From Commensalibacter nepenthis (GTDB lineage: Bacteria; Pseudomonadota; Alphaproteobacteria; Acetobacterales; Acetobacteraceae): a stretch of 64,000 bases of DNA. The notes under the pieces were generated by a model, which saw only the letters and a list, made by a program, of their open reading frames with translations, was not told the DNA's origin and did no database searches. This document shows positions 36,055 to 46,293 of the stretch, piece after piece. Within the stretch, counting starts at the first letter, position 1. Each line of letters starts with the position of its first letter. The stretch spans positions 21,234 to 85,233 of the forward strand of contig NZ_JASBAN010000002.1 in the NCBI RefSeq assembly GCF_029953305.1. The letters are read 5' to 3'. A program made the translations under genes and the position numbers.

Positions 36055-38256
36055 ATGCATAATAAGATAAATGATAACTTTAATGAAATAATAGAAAAAG
36101 TAACAAAAGGTGAGTATAACGATCCTTTTTCAATTTTAGGGCCTCATTTAATTAACGGTTATTTAGAATTTAGATTTTTTTTTCCTCATGCAAAACAAGT
36201 TATTATTCTTGATAAGACAACGAAGAAAGAGTTAATTATTTTAGACAGGATTCATTTGGATGGATTTTTTCAAGGAAAACTTAAAAGAAACTCTTACTTT
36301 TCTTATTTAATAAAAATTATATGGAATGACAGTGAACAAGTCATTGAAGACCCATATCGTTTTGGTAAGTTACTAACAGATTACGATACTTGGTTATTAA
36401 ATAATGGGAAAGATAATTATTCTTATGAAAAATTAGGGGCACATTTAATTACTTTAGATGGTATTTCTGGAGTTCGTTTTATTGTATGGGCTCCTAATGC
36501 TAAACGTGTTTCAGTGATAGGTGATTTTAATTGCTGGGATGGGCGTAGACACCCTATGAGATTACGTCCTGAGAGTGGTTTTTGGGAAATTTTTATACCT
36601 GACTTATTTAAAGGTCAATTATATAAATATGAAATTTTAACTCCCAAAAACGAAATTCTTTTTAAATCTGATCCTTATTCTTTTTTAAACCAACTTCGAC
36701 CAGAAACAGCGTCTATTATTTACCCTCTTCCTTCTATACAGATTCATACAGAAAGGCAAAGAAAAGCCAATCAACTTAACCAGCCCATTTCGATTTATGA
36801 GGTTCATTTAGGGTCTTGGATGCGACACTCTGATACCAATGATTGGCTAAGTTATAAAGAGCTTGCTGATAAACTTATTCCATATGTAAAAAAAATGGGG
36901 TTTACCCACATTGAAATATTACCTATCCAAGAACATCCTTTTGATGGTTCTTGGGGGTATCAACCTACAAATCTTTATGCCCCAACTTGCCGTTTTGGTA
37001 ATCCAGAGGATCTTATTTATTTTATTGATATTGCTCATCAAAATCAGATTAACATTATATTAGACTGGGTTTCTGGACATTTTCCAAAAGATCCGTTTGG
37101 CTTAGAATTTTTTGATGGAACAAGTTTATATGAGTATCAAGATCCAAAGGAAGGATATCACCCTGATTGGAATACATTAATCTATAATTATAATAGTCCG
37201 ACTATTTGCAACTTTTTATCTAGCAACGCTTTATATTGGTTAGAACGCTTTGGGTTTGATGGTTTGCGTGTTGATGCTGTTGCTTCAATGATTTATCGAG
37301 ATTACAGCCGTAAGCATGGCGAGTGGGTTCCAAATATATATGGTGGAAATATTAATTTAGAAGCTGTAGATTTTTTACGTCATACAAACGATTTACTTCA
37401 TCACAAATATCCAGAATCTGCGTTAATTGCTGAAGAATCTACAAGTTTTTATGGTGTAACTTTGCCTCCTAAAAATCATGGATTAGGGTTTAACTATAAA
37501 TGGAATATGGGATGGATGAATGATACATTAAGCTATATGCAACTTGATCCTATTTATCGAAAATACCATCATAATCAAATGACTTTTGGTATTTTATATG
37601 CTTGGAGTGAAAATTTTATTTTACCTATATCTCATGACGAAGTTGTTCATGGTAAAAAATCTTTATTAGAAAAAATGTCAGGGATAGGAGATGATAAATT
37701 TGCAAATCTACGTGCTTATTATGGGTTTATGTGGGCTTATCCTGGTAAAAAATTAATTTTTATGGGGTGTGAATTTGCTCAATATAATGAGTGGAATCAT
37801 AATACACAACTAGATTGGTATTTATTAGAGCATACGGACAATAACTTGCATCTTGGTACTCAAATACTGGTCAAAGATTTAAATTTTCTCTATAGGGATA
37901 CGCCTGCGCTTTATGCTGATCATAGACGTTCAGAAGGGTTTAGATGGGTCATTACAGATGACGAGAATAACTCTGTTTATGCATTTATAAGGGAAGATCA
38001 ATATGAAAATTTTATTTTAATTATTAGTCACTTTAGCCCTATATTTTGTGAGAATTATCGTATAGGTGTGCCACAAAATGGAGTTTATGACATCATTCTA
38101 AATACAGACGATTTTGTTTATGGTGGTAAAAATATACTTGATAACCATGAAATATTAAGCGAACCTATAGAAAAACATAATTTTAAATGGTCTTTATCCT
38201 TATCACTGCCTCCATTTTCTACATTATATATTAAATTAAAAGTTATTTCGTGTTAA
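36055..38256 (+). CDS. glgB: 1,4-alpha-glucan branching enzyme
   Basis: 733-aa GH13 enzyme that introduces alpha-1,6 branches into glycogen. An N-terminal CBM48 domain (residues about 120-210, GVRFIVWAPNAKRVSVIGDFNCWDGRRHPM) precedes the (beta/alpha)8 core with catalytic Asp407 in GFDGLRVDAVASMIYRDYSR, Glu460 in LIAEESTSFYGV and the transition-state Asp in LPISHDEVVHGKKSLL. GSWGYQPTNLYAPTCRFG is the first conserved region. Length and motif spacing match the E. coli type. No clear ribosome binding site is seen before the ATG. glgA follows after 90 bases. Confidence 0.96.
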   Translation: MHNKINDNFNEIIEKVTKGEYNDPFSILGPHLINGYLEFRFFFPHAKQVIILDKTTKKELIILDRIHLDGFFQGKLKRNSYFSYLIKIIWNDSEQVIEDPYRFGKLLTDYDTWLLNNGKDNYSYEKLGAHLITLDGISGVRFIVWAPNAKRVSVIGDFNCWDGRRHPMRLRPESGFWEIFIPDLFKGQLYKYEILTPKNEILFKSDPYSFLNQLRPETASIIYPLPSIQIHTERQRKANQLNQPISIYEVHLGSWMRHSDTNDWLSYKELADKLIPYVKKMGFTHIEILPIQEHPFDGSWGYQPTNLYAPTCRFGNPEDLIYFIDIAHQNQINIILDWVSGHFPKDPFGLEFFDGTSLYEYQDPKEGYHPDWNTLIYNYNSPTICNFLSSNALYWLERFGFDGLRVDAVASMIYRDYSRKHGEWVPNIYGGNINLEAVDFLRHTNDLLHHKYPESALIAEESTSFYGVTLPPKNHGLGFNYKWNMGWMNDTLSYMQLDPIYRKYHHNQMTFGILYAWSENFILPISHDEVVHGKKSLLEKMSGIGDDKFANLRAYYGFMWAYPGKKLIFMGCEFAQYNEWNHNTQLDWYLLEHTDNNLHLGTQILVKDLNFLYRDTPALYADHRRSEGFRWVITDDENNSVYAFIREDQYENFILIISHFSPIFCENYRIGVPQNGVYDIILNTDDFVYGGKNILDNHEILSEPIEKHNFKWSLSLSLPPFSTLYIKLKVISC

Positions 38257-38346
38257 TTATATTATAATTTCTATTTTGTAATTATTAACTATTCTATAAT
38301 AGAAGGGTCATATCAGATTTATTTTTTTTAAAAAGAGGTTTTACGG

Positions 38347-39786
38347 ATGAATATATTACATGTTTGTTCTGAATTTTTTCCGTTACTAAAAACTGGTGGG
38401 TTAGCTGATGTGATGGCCTCACTACCAGCGGCTCAACGTAATTTAGGTGTAAATGCTCGTATTTTATTACCAGGCTTTCCTGAAATTATAAAACAGTTAC
38501 CAAACAAAAAAAAAGTTACTGATTTGAATACATTCTCAGGAAATGTAACTCTTTATTATGATACATACGGAACGATTCCATTATATATTATTGATGTTCC
38601 TTATTTATATGATCGTCCTGGTAATCCTTATCATGATATAAATAATAATGATTATCATGATAATTATATTCGTTTTGCTTTATTAGGATATGTTGCGTGT
38701 GAGCTTGCAAAGGGATGTGATGGTTTTTGGAAACCAGATGTTGTTCATGCGCATGATTGGCATGCAGGTTTAACTTGCGCTTATTTAGCTGCTAATAATT
38801 ATCCTGCAAAATGTATTTTTACTATTCATAATATTGCTTTTTCAGGAAACTTTTCTTCTTTTCATATGCCTGAATTATGGCTTCCAAATCATTTTTATAA
38901 CACAGAGGGATTGGAATTTTATGGGCAAATATCATTTTTAAAAGCAGCTATATTCTATGCCAATTACTCTACTACAGTAAGTCCAACATACGCCCAAGAA
39001 GTGTTAAATCCTAAATATTCCCATGGTTTTGATGGGTTATTAAGAAAAAGATATAATGAAGGTCGTTTCTGTGGAATTTTAAACAAAGTTGATGAAAATA
39101 TATGGGCACCAGATAAGGATTTTTTAATTACCCAACCTTACTCGGTTAGGAATTTAAGAAATAAAATAAAAAATAAGCAATCTCTTCAACAAGAGTTGGG
39201 TCTACCTTTATTAGAACATTTGCCATTATTTACCATAGTTAGCAGAATGACCTATCAAAAAGGTCTGGATATGGTATTAGAAATTTTACCTAAAATGATG
39301 GAAAGCGGTTTACAATTTATTATTTTAGGACAAGGGGAGCATCATTTAGAAAGCGCTTTCACTCAATTAGCATATCAATATCCAAACAATATGAGAGCAA
39401 TTATAGGATATACAGAACAAAAATCACATCAATTAATTGCTAGTGCAGATATTTTAATGGTTCCCAGTAGATTTGAACCGTGTGGGTTAACACAATTATA
39501 TGCTTTAAAATATGGCACATTACCTTTAGTTAGGCGCACAGGGGGGCTAGCCGATACTGTTACAGATTGTTCTCTAGAAGCTTTAGAAGCTAAAGAAGCC
39601 ACTGGATTTGTATTTAATGATAGTAATACTAAAGATCTAAATAATGCTATTCAGAGATCTTTACTTTTATGGAAAACACAAAAAAAATGGCGCCAATTAC
39701 AAAAAAGCGCCATGTGTCAAGATTTCAGTTGGAATACAACGGCTCAAAGCTATATTAGCTTATATAATGAGATTTTAAATAAATAA
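38347..39786 (+). CDS. glgA: Glycogen synthase (GT5)
   Basis: 479 aa. The N-terminal LLKTGGLADVMASLP carries the K-T-G-G-L ADP-glucose-binding motif, VVHAHDWHAGLTCAYLA follows, and the C-terminal half has VSRMTYQKGLDMVLEI and PSRFEPCGLTQLYALKYGTLPLVRRTGGLADTV with the E-x7-E-like retaining-GT motif. It extends alpha-1,4 glucan from ADP-glucose. No glgC is present in the window, so the ADP-glucose source must be encoded elsewhere. It is convergent with the GH15 gene, 7 bases away. Confidence 0.96.
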   Translation: MNILHVCSEFFPLLKTGGLADVMASLPAAQRNLGVNARILLPGFPEIIKQLPNKKKVTDLNTFSGNVTLYYDTYGTIPLYIIDVPYLYDRPGNPYHDINNNDYHDNYIRFALLGYVACELAKGCDGFWKPDVVHAHDWHAGLTCAYLAANNYPAKCIFTIHNIAFSGNFSSFHMPELWLPNHFYNTEGLEFYGQISFLKAAIFYANYSTTVSPTYAQEVLNPKYSHGFDGLLRKRYNEGRFCGILNKVDENIWAPDKDFLITQPYSVRNLRNKIKNKQSLQQELGLPLLEHLPLFTIVSRMTYQKGLDMVLEILPKMMESGLQFIILGQGEHHLESAFTQLAYQYPNNMRAIIGYTEQKSHQLIASADILMVPSRFEPCGLTQLYALKYGTLPLVRRTGGLADTVTDCSLEALEAKEATGFVFNDSNTKDLNNAIQRSLLLWKTQKKWRQLQKSAMCQDFSWNTTAQSYISLYNEILNK

Positions 39787-39793
39787 TAATGGT

Positions 39794-42097
39794 TTAATTT
39801 ACTAAAATATCCCAATTCTTATTTTCCCAATCGTTTTGATTAAAGCGACGAGTAAAGTTAATTGTTTGCCCAGAAAGATTTTCTAAATTTAAAGGAACTC
39901 CATACATGCCTAGACCTATAAGATGACTAGGTTGGTCTTGAACTTGTTGCCAACCATTTAAACCATAGTGTAGTGTAAATGGTTTGTTAGCCTGTATCCA
40001 TAATGTATAATTTGAAGATACAGAAGAACACTCAATATCATCATACCAATATATTTCGTTGATTTTTCGTTTTGTATTTAAATAACGATCTACAACACAA
40101 TCAAGCTGTTCTATAGTTTTTTTTGTAGTATAAGTATAAATCAGTTTAATTAACTCTGCATGGGCCCAGATTAATGGCATAGCACTTCCCGAAGGGCGTC
40201 CTTTATATAAACCATATTGAGGAATATCCTCTTGATCCCATATCTGTTCGGGTAACATTCCCCCTATACTGGCAGAAGCAAGCAGTGCTTTTAAATAAGG
40301 TTCTGCATTTTCTTTACAAAGAATGGCTTGATGACCTCTCTCGCCACTAAGGAAAGGCCATAAACGTCCAATACCATTTCCATCAAAAGCACTGCCATCT
40401 TCATGTTCACCATATCCGTCTTCATTGTAACGATAATAATAAGGACCATTTGGTAATGTAACGCATAAAACTTTATCAATCAGTTTTGTTGTTTCTATAA
40501 TGCGTGGATCAGTTGGTTTTCTTAGTCCCAATCGTGTTAAATAAAGATAGTCTAGCCCTAACAAATCAGATGTTTTAATCTGTTTTCCATTACGATTTCG
40601 AAGCTCTACATAACCTTCTTGAGGCGAAGAGCTACTAGGATTAATACGGATATAATGACCTGAAATTTGATATTCTTTATCTAGATCCGTATTTTGAACG
40701 TAAACCCAGCTTTCTAACCGATTATTCCAATCATCTGCAATTTTTAATGCATATTCTGCATCTTTTTTATCAAGAAAACCCGAACTTGCTCCGGCAACCA
40801 AAGCGGAAATAGTTAATGATAATGTAAAAGGACTAATTCCTGAATTTTCCTCCCAACGATCTTGAGGACTTATAGGACCATTTTGAACAATAAATGTGAT
40901 AGCTTTTTTAATCATTTGTGCAACAACATCTTGCATATCATGAATTAAATTTTGTTCTTGTAATTTAACAGCAAATAATACTGGAAATGCGACTTCATCT
41001 AATTGTAGTCCTTGCCAATATGGCCGACCATCCGCAAAGTTATTTTGTATCCAATGGCCATCTGGTTGTTGAATAGAAATTAAATAAGATAAAATTTGTT
41101 GCGCTTCCAACAACATTCCACAAATCAACATTGAAAACCCAACCTCGACTAAATCTCGAGGCCAAACTAAATGATATCCACCGATATCTTGACGTGTATA
41201 TCCCCATGGAATACTTAAACTTGCTACTAAAGCACCTGGAAATGTTCCACCAGCATGACTTTTTATAACAGCCATTGAAGTTTTTATTGCATTGGAAAAG
41301 GCAGGAGGTAAAGTATCATTCTTGGAGAAAGTAAAATATTTAAACCACTCTTGCCAACACGTGATATATTGATTGCGAATACTAGAGTAACCCGTTGCCA
41401 TAGAGCTATAAGCAAGGGTCTGTGTGCCTTCAATAGTATTTGCAAAAGAAAGAGAAATTACGCCTTTATTCTCATTTAACTCTCCCATCATTGCAATATT
41501 TCCAGGTCCTGCCTTAGAATATTCCCATGTCATTTGACCATTTTGATTAAAATCTTGCCAACCATCAGAAATACCGACATATCCAACACTAGTTTTACTA
41601 AACCCTTTATCAGCAGCCAACATTACAACAACATCTTTTTTTTGTGCTATGAGCCCTTTGGAATTAATAAAACCAATATTATCTTTTCCATGCCCTCCAA
41701 GGTGAGGAGCAAGTATGGAATAAAGTTTTGCACCTTTTCCTTTTAATTCATAATGGATTAATAAAACATCTCTTAATGGATCCACAATAATTTCTAGTTC
41801 TAGAGTAAATAATTTATGTTTATGTAAGATTTTAGGAAGAAGTAGCTCTGGGGATGGTGTACTCACTGTATAATTATGAAGACGTTTAACTTCAAACCAC
41901 TCACCATTTACAACAACAATGAAACCTAAATCTCGAATTTGAGGCATACTACAAGAAGGCCAATAAACTTCATTTAAAATACCATATCCAACAGTAAACC
42001 AAACTCTACTTTTTAATAAAGAAGTTCCAATAATATCTTTTGCACTGCTCGTCCATGTAGGTGATATACCAGGTTTCCCAGGGGCAATATTACTCAT
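39794..42097 (-). CDS. GH15 glucoamylase (glucan 1,4-alpha-glucosidase)
   Basis: 767 aa. An N-terminal beta-sandwich of the bacterial glucoamylase/glucodextranase type (residues about 10-270, WFTVGYGILNEVYWPSCSMPQIRDLGF) precedes the (alpha/alpha)6 catalytic domain. Its general-acid Glu lies in DRWEENSGISPFTLS and the general base in MLPEQIWDQEDIPQYGLYKG. It releases glucose from the non-reducing ends of glucans. No Sec signal is seen (start MSNIAPGKPG), so it probably works in the cytoplasm on the polymer made by GlgA and GlgB. AAAGGAAG precedes the ATG. Confidence 0.93.
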   Translation of the reverse strand: MSNIAPGKPGISPTWTSSAKDIIGTSLLKSRVWFTVGYGILNEVYWPSCSMPQIRDLGFIVVVNGEWFEVKRLHNYTVSTPSPELLLPKILHKHKLFTLELEIIVDPLRDVLLIHYELKGKGAKLYSILAPHLGGHGKDNIGFINSKGLIAQKKDVVVMLAADKGFSKTSVGYVGISDGWQDFNQNGQMTWEYSKAGPGNIAMMGELNENKGVISLSFANTIEGTQTLAYSSMATGYSSIRNQYITCWQEWFKYFTFSKNDTLPPAFSNAIKTSMAVIKSHAGGTFPGALVASLSIPWGYTRQDIGGYHLVWPRDLVEVGFSMLICGMLLEAQQILSYLISIQQPDGHWIQNNFADGRPYWQGLQLDEVAFPVLFAVKLQEQNLIHDMQDVVAQMIKKAITFIVQNGPISPQDRWEENSGISPFTLSLTISALVAGASSGFLDKKDAEYALKIADDWNNRLESWVYVQNTDLDKEYQISGHYIRINPSSSSPQEGYVELRNRNGKQIKTSDLLGLDYLYLTRLGLRKPTDPRIIETTKLIDKVLCVTLPNGPYYYRYNEDGYGEHEDGSAFDGNGIGRLWPFLSGERGHQAILCKENAEPYLKALLASASIGGMLPEQIWDQEDIPQYGLYKGRPSGSAMPLIWAHAELIKLIYTYTTKKTIEQLDCVVDRYLNTKRKINEIYWYDDIECSSVSSNYTLWIQANKPFTLHYGLNGWQQVQDQPSHLIGLGMYGVPLNLENLSGQTINFTRRFNQNDWENKNWDILVN

Positions 42098-42315
42098 TTC
42101 ACTTCCTTTCTAAGGCATTATAAATTTATTATACCTTTGAAGATTTTATTGATTTTATAAACATCTCCAAAGATTATTTTATTTAAAATATTATCATGTT
42201 TTTTTATTACATAATATTAATTTTAACGTAATTGTTACAAACATTTTATGAGTATGTGGTTATTTGTAAAGATATTTGATTGAGACTGGAGCTATATTAT
42301 TTACAAATCAAAATA

Positions 42316-43137
42316 CTATTTTAATATTGTTGCTCTATTCATTACACGATGTACAGTTTTATCATAATCATAAACAGCATAGTGTTGTGTTGTACGATTA
42401 TCCCAAAAAGCAACATCTCCTGCTTGCCAATGCCAACGGATTATATATTCAGGTTTACTAATATGTTGAAAAAGATAATCCAATAATAATTGGCTTTCTT
42501 TTTCAGTTAACTCATTAATTCTTGTCGTAAACCCCTCATTAACATATAAAACTTTCTTTCCCGTTTCAGGAATGTTACGAATAATAGGGTGCGTTATTGG
42601 GGTATTATTTTGTTTAGTTTGCTCTAACTTTTTAAGATCCTCGTCCGTTATCCCAAATCTTGATGTTGGGAAAGATTTCGCAAAATCATGGGTTGCAGTC
42701 AATGTTTCAAGAAAAGTTTTTAAAGAGGAAGATAAATCTTCATATGCTTTCTCCACATTCGCCCATAAAGTATCGCCACCATACTCTGGTACTTTTCTAG
42801 CTAAAAGAACAGATCCAAAAGGTGGTTTTTTAATAAAAGATACATCACTATGCCATAAAGCATTATCACGTAAATCATTTAATTTAGTATCTAATACAAT
42901 TAATTCGGGATGGTTTGGAACGTGTGGAAAAATTGGATGGATATGTAAATCACCAAAATTTACAGTAAAATCAATTTGTTGTTGTGGAGTAATATTCTGT
43001 TTTCTAAAAAACAAAACTTTATAGGTTAGTAATGATTGTTCAATAAAATCTTTATCTGTATTTGATAATGGTAAAGACAGATCAATATGATTAATCTGAG
43101 CACCCAAAGCAGGGGTCAATGGTTGTATAATATTCAT
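42316..43137 (-). CDS. tauD: TauD/TfdA-family 2-oxoglutarate dioxygenase (probable taurine dioxygenase)
   Basis: 273-aa Fe(II)/2-oxoglutarate dioxygenase. The facial triad is visible as ALWHSDVSF (His-x-Asp) and a distal His in NRTTQHYAVYDY, with the oxoglutarate-binding Arg in VHRVMNRATI. In this family it releases sulfite from taurine or related sulfonates. It lies 50 bases after the ssuB gene in the same operon, which supports sulfonate use. Arylsulfatase-like alkylsulfatase dioxygenases of the same fold cannot be excluded. AAAGGAG ribosome binding site. Confidence 0.88.
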   Translation of the reverse strand: MNIIQPLTPALGAQINHIDLSLPLSNTDKDFIEQSLLTYKVLFFRKQNITPQQQIDFTVNFGDLHIHPIFPHVPNHPELIVLDTKLNDLRDNALWHSDVSFIKKPPFGSVLLARKVPEYGGDTLWANVEKAYEDLSSSLKTFLETLTATHDFAKSFPTSRFGITDEDLKKLEQTKQNNTPITHPIIRNIPETGKKVLYVNEGFTTRINELTEKESQLLLDYLFQHISKPEYIIRWHWQAGDVAFWDNRTTQHYAVYDYDKTVHRVMNRATILK

Positions 43138-43186
43138 TATAATACTCCTTTATATAATTATTATGTGAAGAAATAATTATAGAAAA

Positions 43187-43924
43187 TTAAAATTCTTGCA
43201 CACCTAAAGTAGATAGAAGCTGTAAACGATATTGTTCAAATTCAGGATGATTACGCCTGTTTTCTCTGTTCCAGGGAATATCAAGATTATAGTTTATTGT
43301 CCCTTTATTTAAGACGATAACATGATCTGCCATTAATAAAGCATCATCGATATCATGGGAAATTAATAACACAGCACAATTATGTTTTTTCCATAAATCA
43401 ATAATCAATTTACGCATTTGAATTTTTGTTAGAGCATCTAATGCTGCAAAAGGTTCATCCAACATTAAAAAGGCAGGCTCTCTGATTAAAGCCCTAGCAA
43501 TACCAACTCTTTGAGCTTCTCCTCCAGATAAAGTCCGAGGCCATGCATCAGCCCGATGTTCTAAATTAACTTCTCGTAAGATTTTTAAAGAAACTTCCTT
43601 GGCATTTGGAATATCCAAACCAATTACAACATTTTGCCAAACCTTTTTCCATGGTAATAAACGACTTTCTTGAAAAATTACAGCTTGTTTTTCAGGCTTT
43701 TCAATAAAACCACTTGTTGCATTATCAAGATCTGCAAGAATACGTAATAAAGTGGTTTTGCCAGAACCACTTGGACCTAATAGCACAGTAAACTGTCCAA
43801 CAGGGATAGAAAGATGAATATTATTTAAAACGGTTATTTCATTAAATTTTTTGGTTAAGTTTTTGATATAAACAGCATTAGAAGTTAAAATATCTGTTGA
43901 GTAATTTTTAGCTCTGTAATTCAT
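43187..43924 (-). CDS. ssuB: Sulfonate/taurine ABC transporter ATPase
   Basis: 245-aa ABC ATPase with Walker A GPSGSGKTTLLRILA, Q-loop FQESRLLPWKKVWQNVVIG, signature LSGGEAQRVGIARALI, Walker B FLMLDEPFAALD and H-loop LLISHDID. The LLPWKxVWxNV region is typical of the nitrate/sulfonate/taurine (NitT/Tau) group. It powers import together with the permease at 43926. The ATG follows the permease stop by one base, so translation is coupled. Confidence 0.92.
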   Translation of the reverse strand: MNYRAKNYSTDILTSNAVYIKNLTKKFNEITVLNNIHLSIPVGQFTVLLGPSGSGKTTLLRILADLDNATSGFIEKPEKQAVIFQESRLLPWKKVWQNVVIGLDIPNAKEVSLKILREVNLEHRADAWPRTLSGGEAQRVGIARALIREPAFLMLDEPFAALDALTKIQMRKLIIDLWKKHNCAVLLISHDIDDALLMADHVIVLNKGTINYNLDIPWNRENRRNHPEFEQYRLQLLSTLGVQEF

Positions 43925-43925
43925 T

Positions 43926-44783
43926 TTATGCGTCTTTACAAAATGACGGATGCCACGTTAAAATTCTTTCTTCAACTAATCGAATAAGAAAATCAGAAAG
44001 TAGACCTAGTGAACCATAAATAATAAGCCCAAATATAATAATATCTATTCGTGAGAACTCTTGTGCTTGCATAATCATAAAGCCAATACCACTATCCGTA
44101 TTAACTTGTTCTGCAACAACCAACATTAACCAAGAAACACCGATAGAATATCGTATTCCTTGTAAAAGATCAGGTAATGTTCCATAAAAAATAATATGAA
44201 AAAGAACGCTTTTACGATCAAGATTAATAGTTCTAGCCAATTCTAGTAGTTTTGGTTCTATATTTTTAATACCGTTATACAAGCAAAAATAAATAGGAAA
44301 GAATGCTCCAACAGAAATTAAAATAATTTTTGAAGGTTCACCTATTCCAAACCAAAAGACAAACAAAGGTACTAAAGCAAGAGTCGGAAGATTACGTAAT
44401 ATCTCTAAAGGTGAATGAATAATATCTTCACCTATTTTTGTTAAACCTGCCCAAAACCCAAAAATTACGCCAAAAATTAATGCAAACGTAAAACCTAAAA
44501 TAATTCTAGATAATGACACATAAAGATTAACGAGTAAATTTCCAGAAAACAGCTCTATTTCCATTGTATGAAATATTGTTACAGGCGAAACAAAAATAGA
44601 AGTATTAATTAACCCCAAACTGCAAGATAACTGCCAAGCAATCAGAATTAAAACACATGAAAAATATCTTCGTAACTTATTATAAATTAACTTACCTTTT
44701 TTGTTTGTTGTATTTTTAGATGAATCATTAGATAAATTTGCGTTATCAAATAATATTAATTCAGAATTTCGGATATTATTCAT
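43926..44783 (-). CDS. ssuC: Sulfonate/taurine ABC transporter permease
   Basis: 285 aa from the ATG at 44783, chosen because GGGAGGG lies 9 bases before it; a longer frame starts within the upstream gene. About 6 membrane helices. The BPD_transp_1 EAA loop is seen as LARTINLDRKSVLFHIIFYGTLPDLLQGIRYSIG. LRNLPTLALVPLFVFWFGIGEPSKI is characteristic of SsuC/TauC permeases. An unusually long polar N-terminus (about 35 residues, rich in Asn and Ser) precedes the first helix. Confidence 0.91.
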   Translation of the reverse strand: MNNIRNSELILFDNANLSNDSSKNTTNKKGKLIYNKLRRYFSCVLILIAWQLSCSLGLINTSIFVSPVTIFHTMEIELFSGNLLVNLYVSLSRIILGFTFALIFGVIFGFWAGLTKIGEDIIHSPLEILRNLPTLALVPLFVFWFGIGEPSKIILISVGAFFPIYFCLYNGIKNIEPKLLELARTINLDRKSVLFHIIFYGTLPDLLQGIRYSIGVSWLMLVVAEQVNTDSGIGFMIMQAQEFSRIDIIIFGLIIYGSLGLLSDFLIRLVEERILTWHPSFCKDA

Positions 44784-44788
44784 AATAT

Positions 44789-45718
44789 TTAGCCCTCCCA
44801 AACATTATCTTGAACATTAATTTTTTTTGGGATTAAATTTTGATTAAAAAAACTATCAGCAATTTGTTGTTGTTCAACAACTGCATTTGGTTGAATAAGA
44901 GTTGCACCAAATTTATATCTTGATAAAATAACATCTAAAACATCAGTCGATAATCCTGTAACATCTTTCAAATATTGAATAAATGCGGTTTTATTTTGAT
45001 TTATCAATTGATCATTTTTTGAAATATAAGAAATAAAATCACGTGTTAACTGAGGATTGTTTTTTACAAAATTTTTATTTCCAATATAAAAAGTTCTATT
45101 TTCAACAATATTTTCACCTGTTGTTAATGTACGGACTTTATCATTTTGTTGTGCAATTGCTAAAAAAGGATCCCAAATAGCCCATGCATCTATATTTTGA
45201 CTATTAAATGCAGATTGTGCAATTGCAGGTGGTAAAAAAACAGGTTGGACATCTTTTATTGATAATCCAATTTTTTTAAGTGTTGCTATCAAAAGCCAAT
45301 GTGCATTTGATCCACGTGTTACAGCGATTTTTTTTCCTTTTAACCCATACAGGTCATTAATATTGCTAGATGCATGGGTAATAATAGCCTCACTTTTAGG
45401 AGATGGGGGCTCTTGTGCAATATATACAAAATTATTTGAAGAACTTTGCGCAAAAATAGGAGGGGTATCTCCAACTTCTCCAATATCAATAGAACCAGAA
45501 AGTAAGGCTTGTAATAATTGAGGTCCTGCAGTAAATCGACTCCAAACAATTTGCACAGGAAAATTTACTATAATTTTGCTATTTCGTAAAAAATCAAGCG
45601 GATCACAAGATTGATAACCAACTCTGATTGTTTTTACCCCCTGAGCAAATATATCTTGTGTTTTAGAGATTAAAGATAAAGTCAGAGCACCTATAATTAA
45701 TTGCCTTCTATTAAACAT
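44789..45718 (-). CDS. ssuA: Sulfonate/taurine ABC transporter substrate-binding protein
   Basis: 309 aa from the ATG at 45718, which follows GAGG; an earlier in-frame start adds five residues. The signal peptide MFNRRQLIIGALTLSLIS ends near DIFAQG. The mature protein has the NMT1/SsuA pattern: TIRVGYQSCDPL, LLQALLSGSIDIGEVGDTPPIFAQ and KKIAVTRGSNAHWLLIATLKKIGL. It should bind aliphatic sulfonates in the periplasm and deliver them to SsuBC. First gene of the four-gene operon ssuA-C-B-tauD. Confidence 0.9.
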   Translation of the reverse strand: MFNRRQLIIGALTLSLISKTQDIFAQGVKTIRVGYQSCDPLDFLRNSKIIVNFPVQIVWSRFTAGPQLLQALLSGSIDIGEVGDTPPIFAQSSSNNFVYIAQEPPSPKSEAIITHASSNINDLYGLKGKKIAVTRGSNAHWLLIATLKKIGLSIKDVQPVFLPPAIAQSAFNSQNIDAWAIWDPFLAIAQQNDKVRTLTTGENIVENRTFYIGNKNFVKNNPQLTRDFISYISKNDQLINQNKTAFIQYLKDVTGLSTDVLDVILSRYKFGATLIQPNAVVEQQQIADSFFNQNLIPKKINVQDNVWEG

Positions 45719-45852
45719 TAAAAATAACCTCAAAATATGTATATTAATAATTAAACTTAAAAATAAGTATTATTATAATACAACAAAAATTTAAAGTGTT
45801 TTTTTTTATTTTACAAAAATAAAATGTTTATTTGATCTCGTTGCAAATAAAC

Positions 45853-46293
45853 GGTCTTGTTGCAAATAGCTAGTTATGCTGCATTTAAATCTATAACTTT
45901 GGATAGTTTAGACAAGTATCCTAATTATTTAGACCGAAGATATTTTGGATGAGGTTTATTTGTTCATTGATCGTCCATTTTCCTTTAAAGCCAATAATTT
46001 TTTTGAGCCAGAGGATAGTTTCGTACCCTTTGAGTGTTTTTCTTGCGGTATGGAAAGACTGAAAACAGCCATTGTTGGTGATTACTCTCTTTAATCTGAA
46101 ATGATCATTTTCTATTCCTTGTTATAAAGCCTTCTTTGTTTCATAAGCGCCGTGATTGGGAAGAATATGCTCATTCTTCATGGTTTGTATGGTGTTTGGA
46201 AAAGGTGATGCTTTATCTGTTCTAATATGAGTGGGTGCGAATAGACCATCTTCTTTAAAGGCTTTTCTAAAGAAGCGTTGAGCTACTTTTATA
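45853..46293 (-). pseudogene. IS6-family transposase remnant (C-terminal part, fused to IS5 fragment)
   Basis: Starts with the end GGTCTTGTTGCAAAT at 45853 and contains the C-terminal two thirds of an IS6 transposase in reverse, from NIKVAQRFFRKAFKEDGLFAPTH to the tail, with a stop codon in the KKAL-stop-QGIE region. Similarity ends abruptly at about 46293, where IS5 sequence begins. The resulting open frame (46122-46316) is a meaningless chimera beginning with IS5-derived MVDINGL. Confidence 0.8.

Noticed and set aside
40291..40479. Short frame within the GH15 gene with a hydrophobic look
   Set aside because: Lies in another frame of a clearly coding gene on the same strand, with no ribosome binding site.
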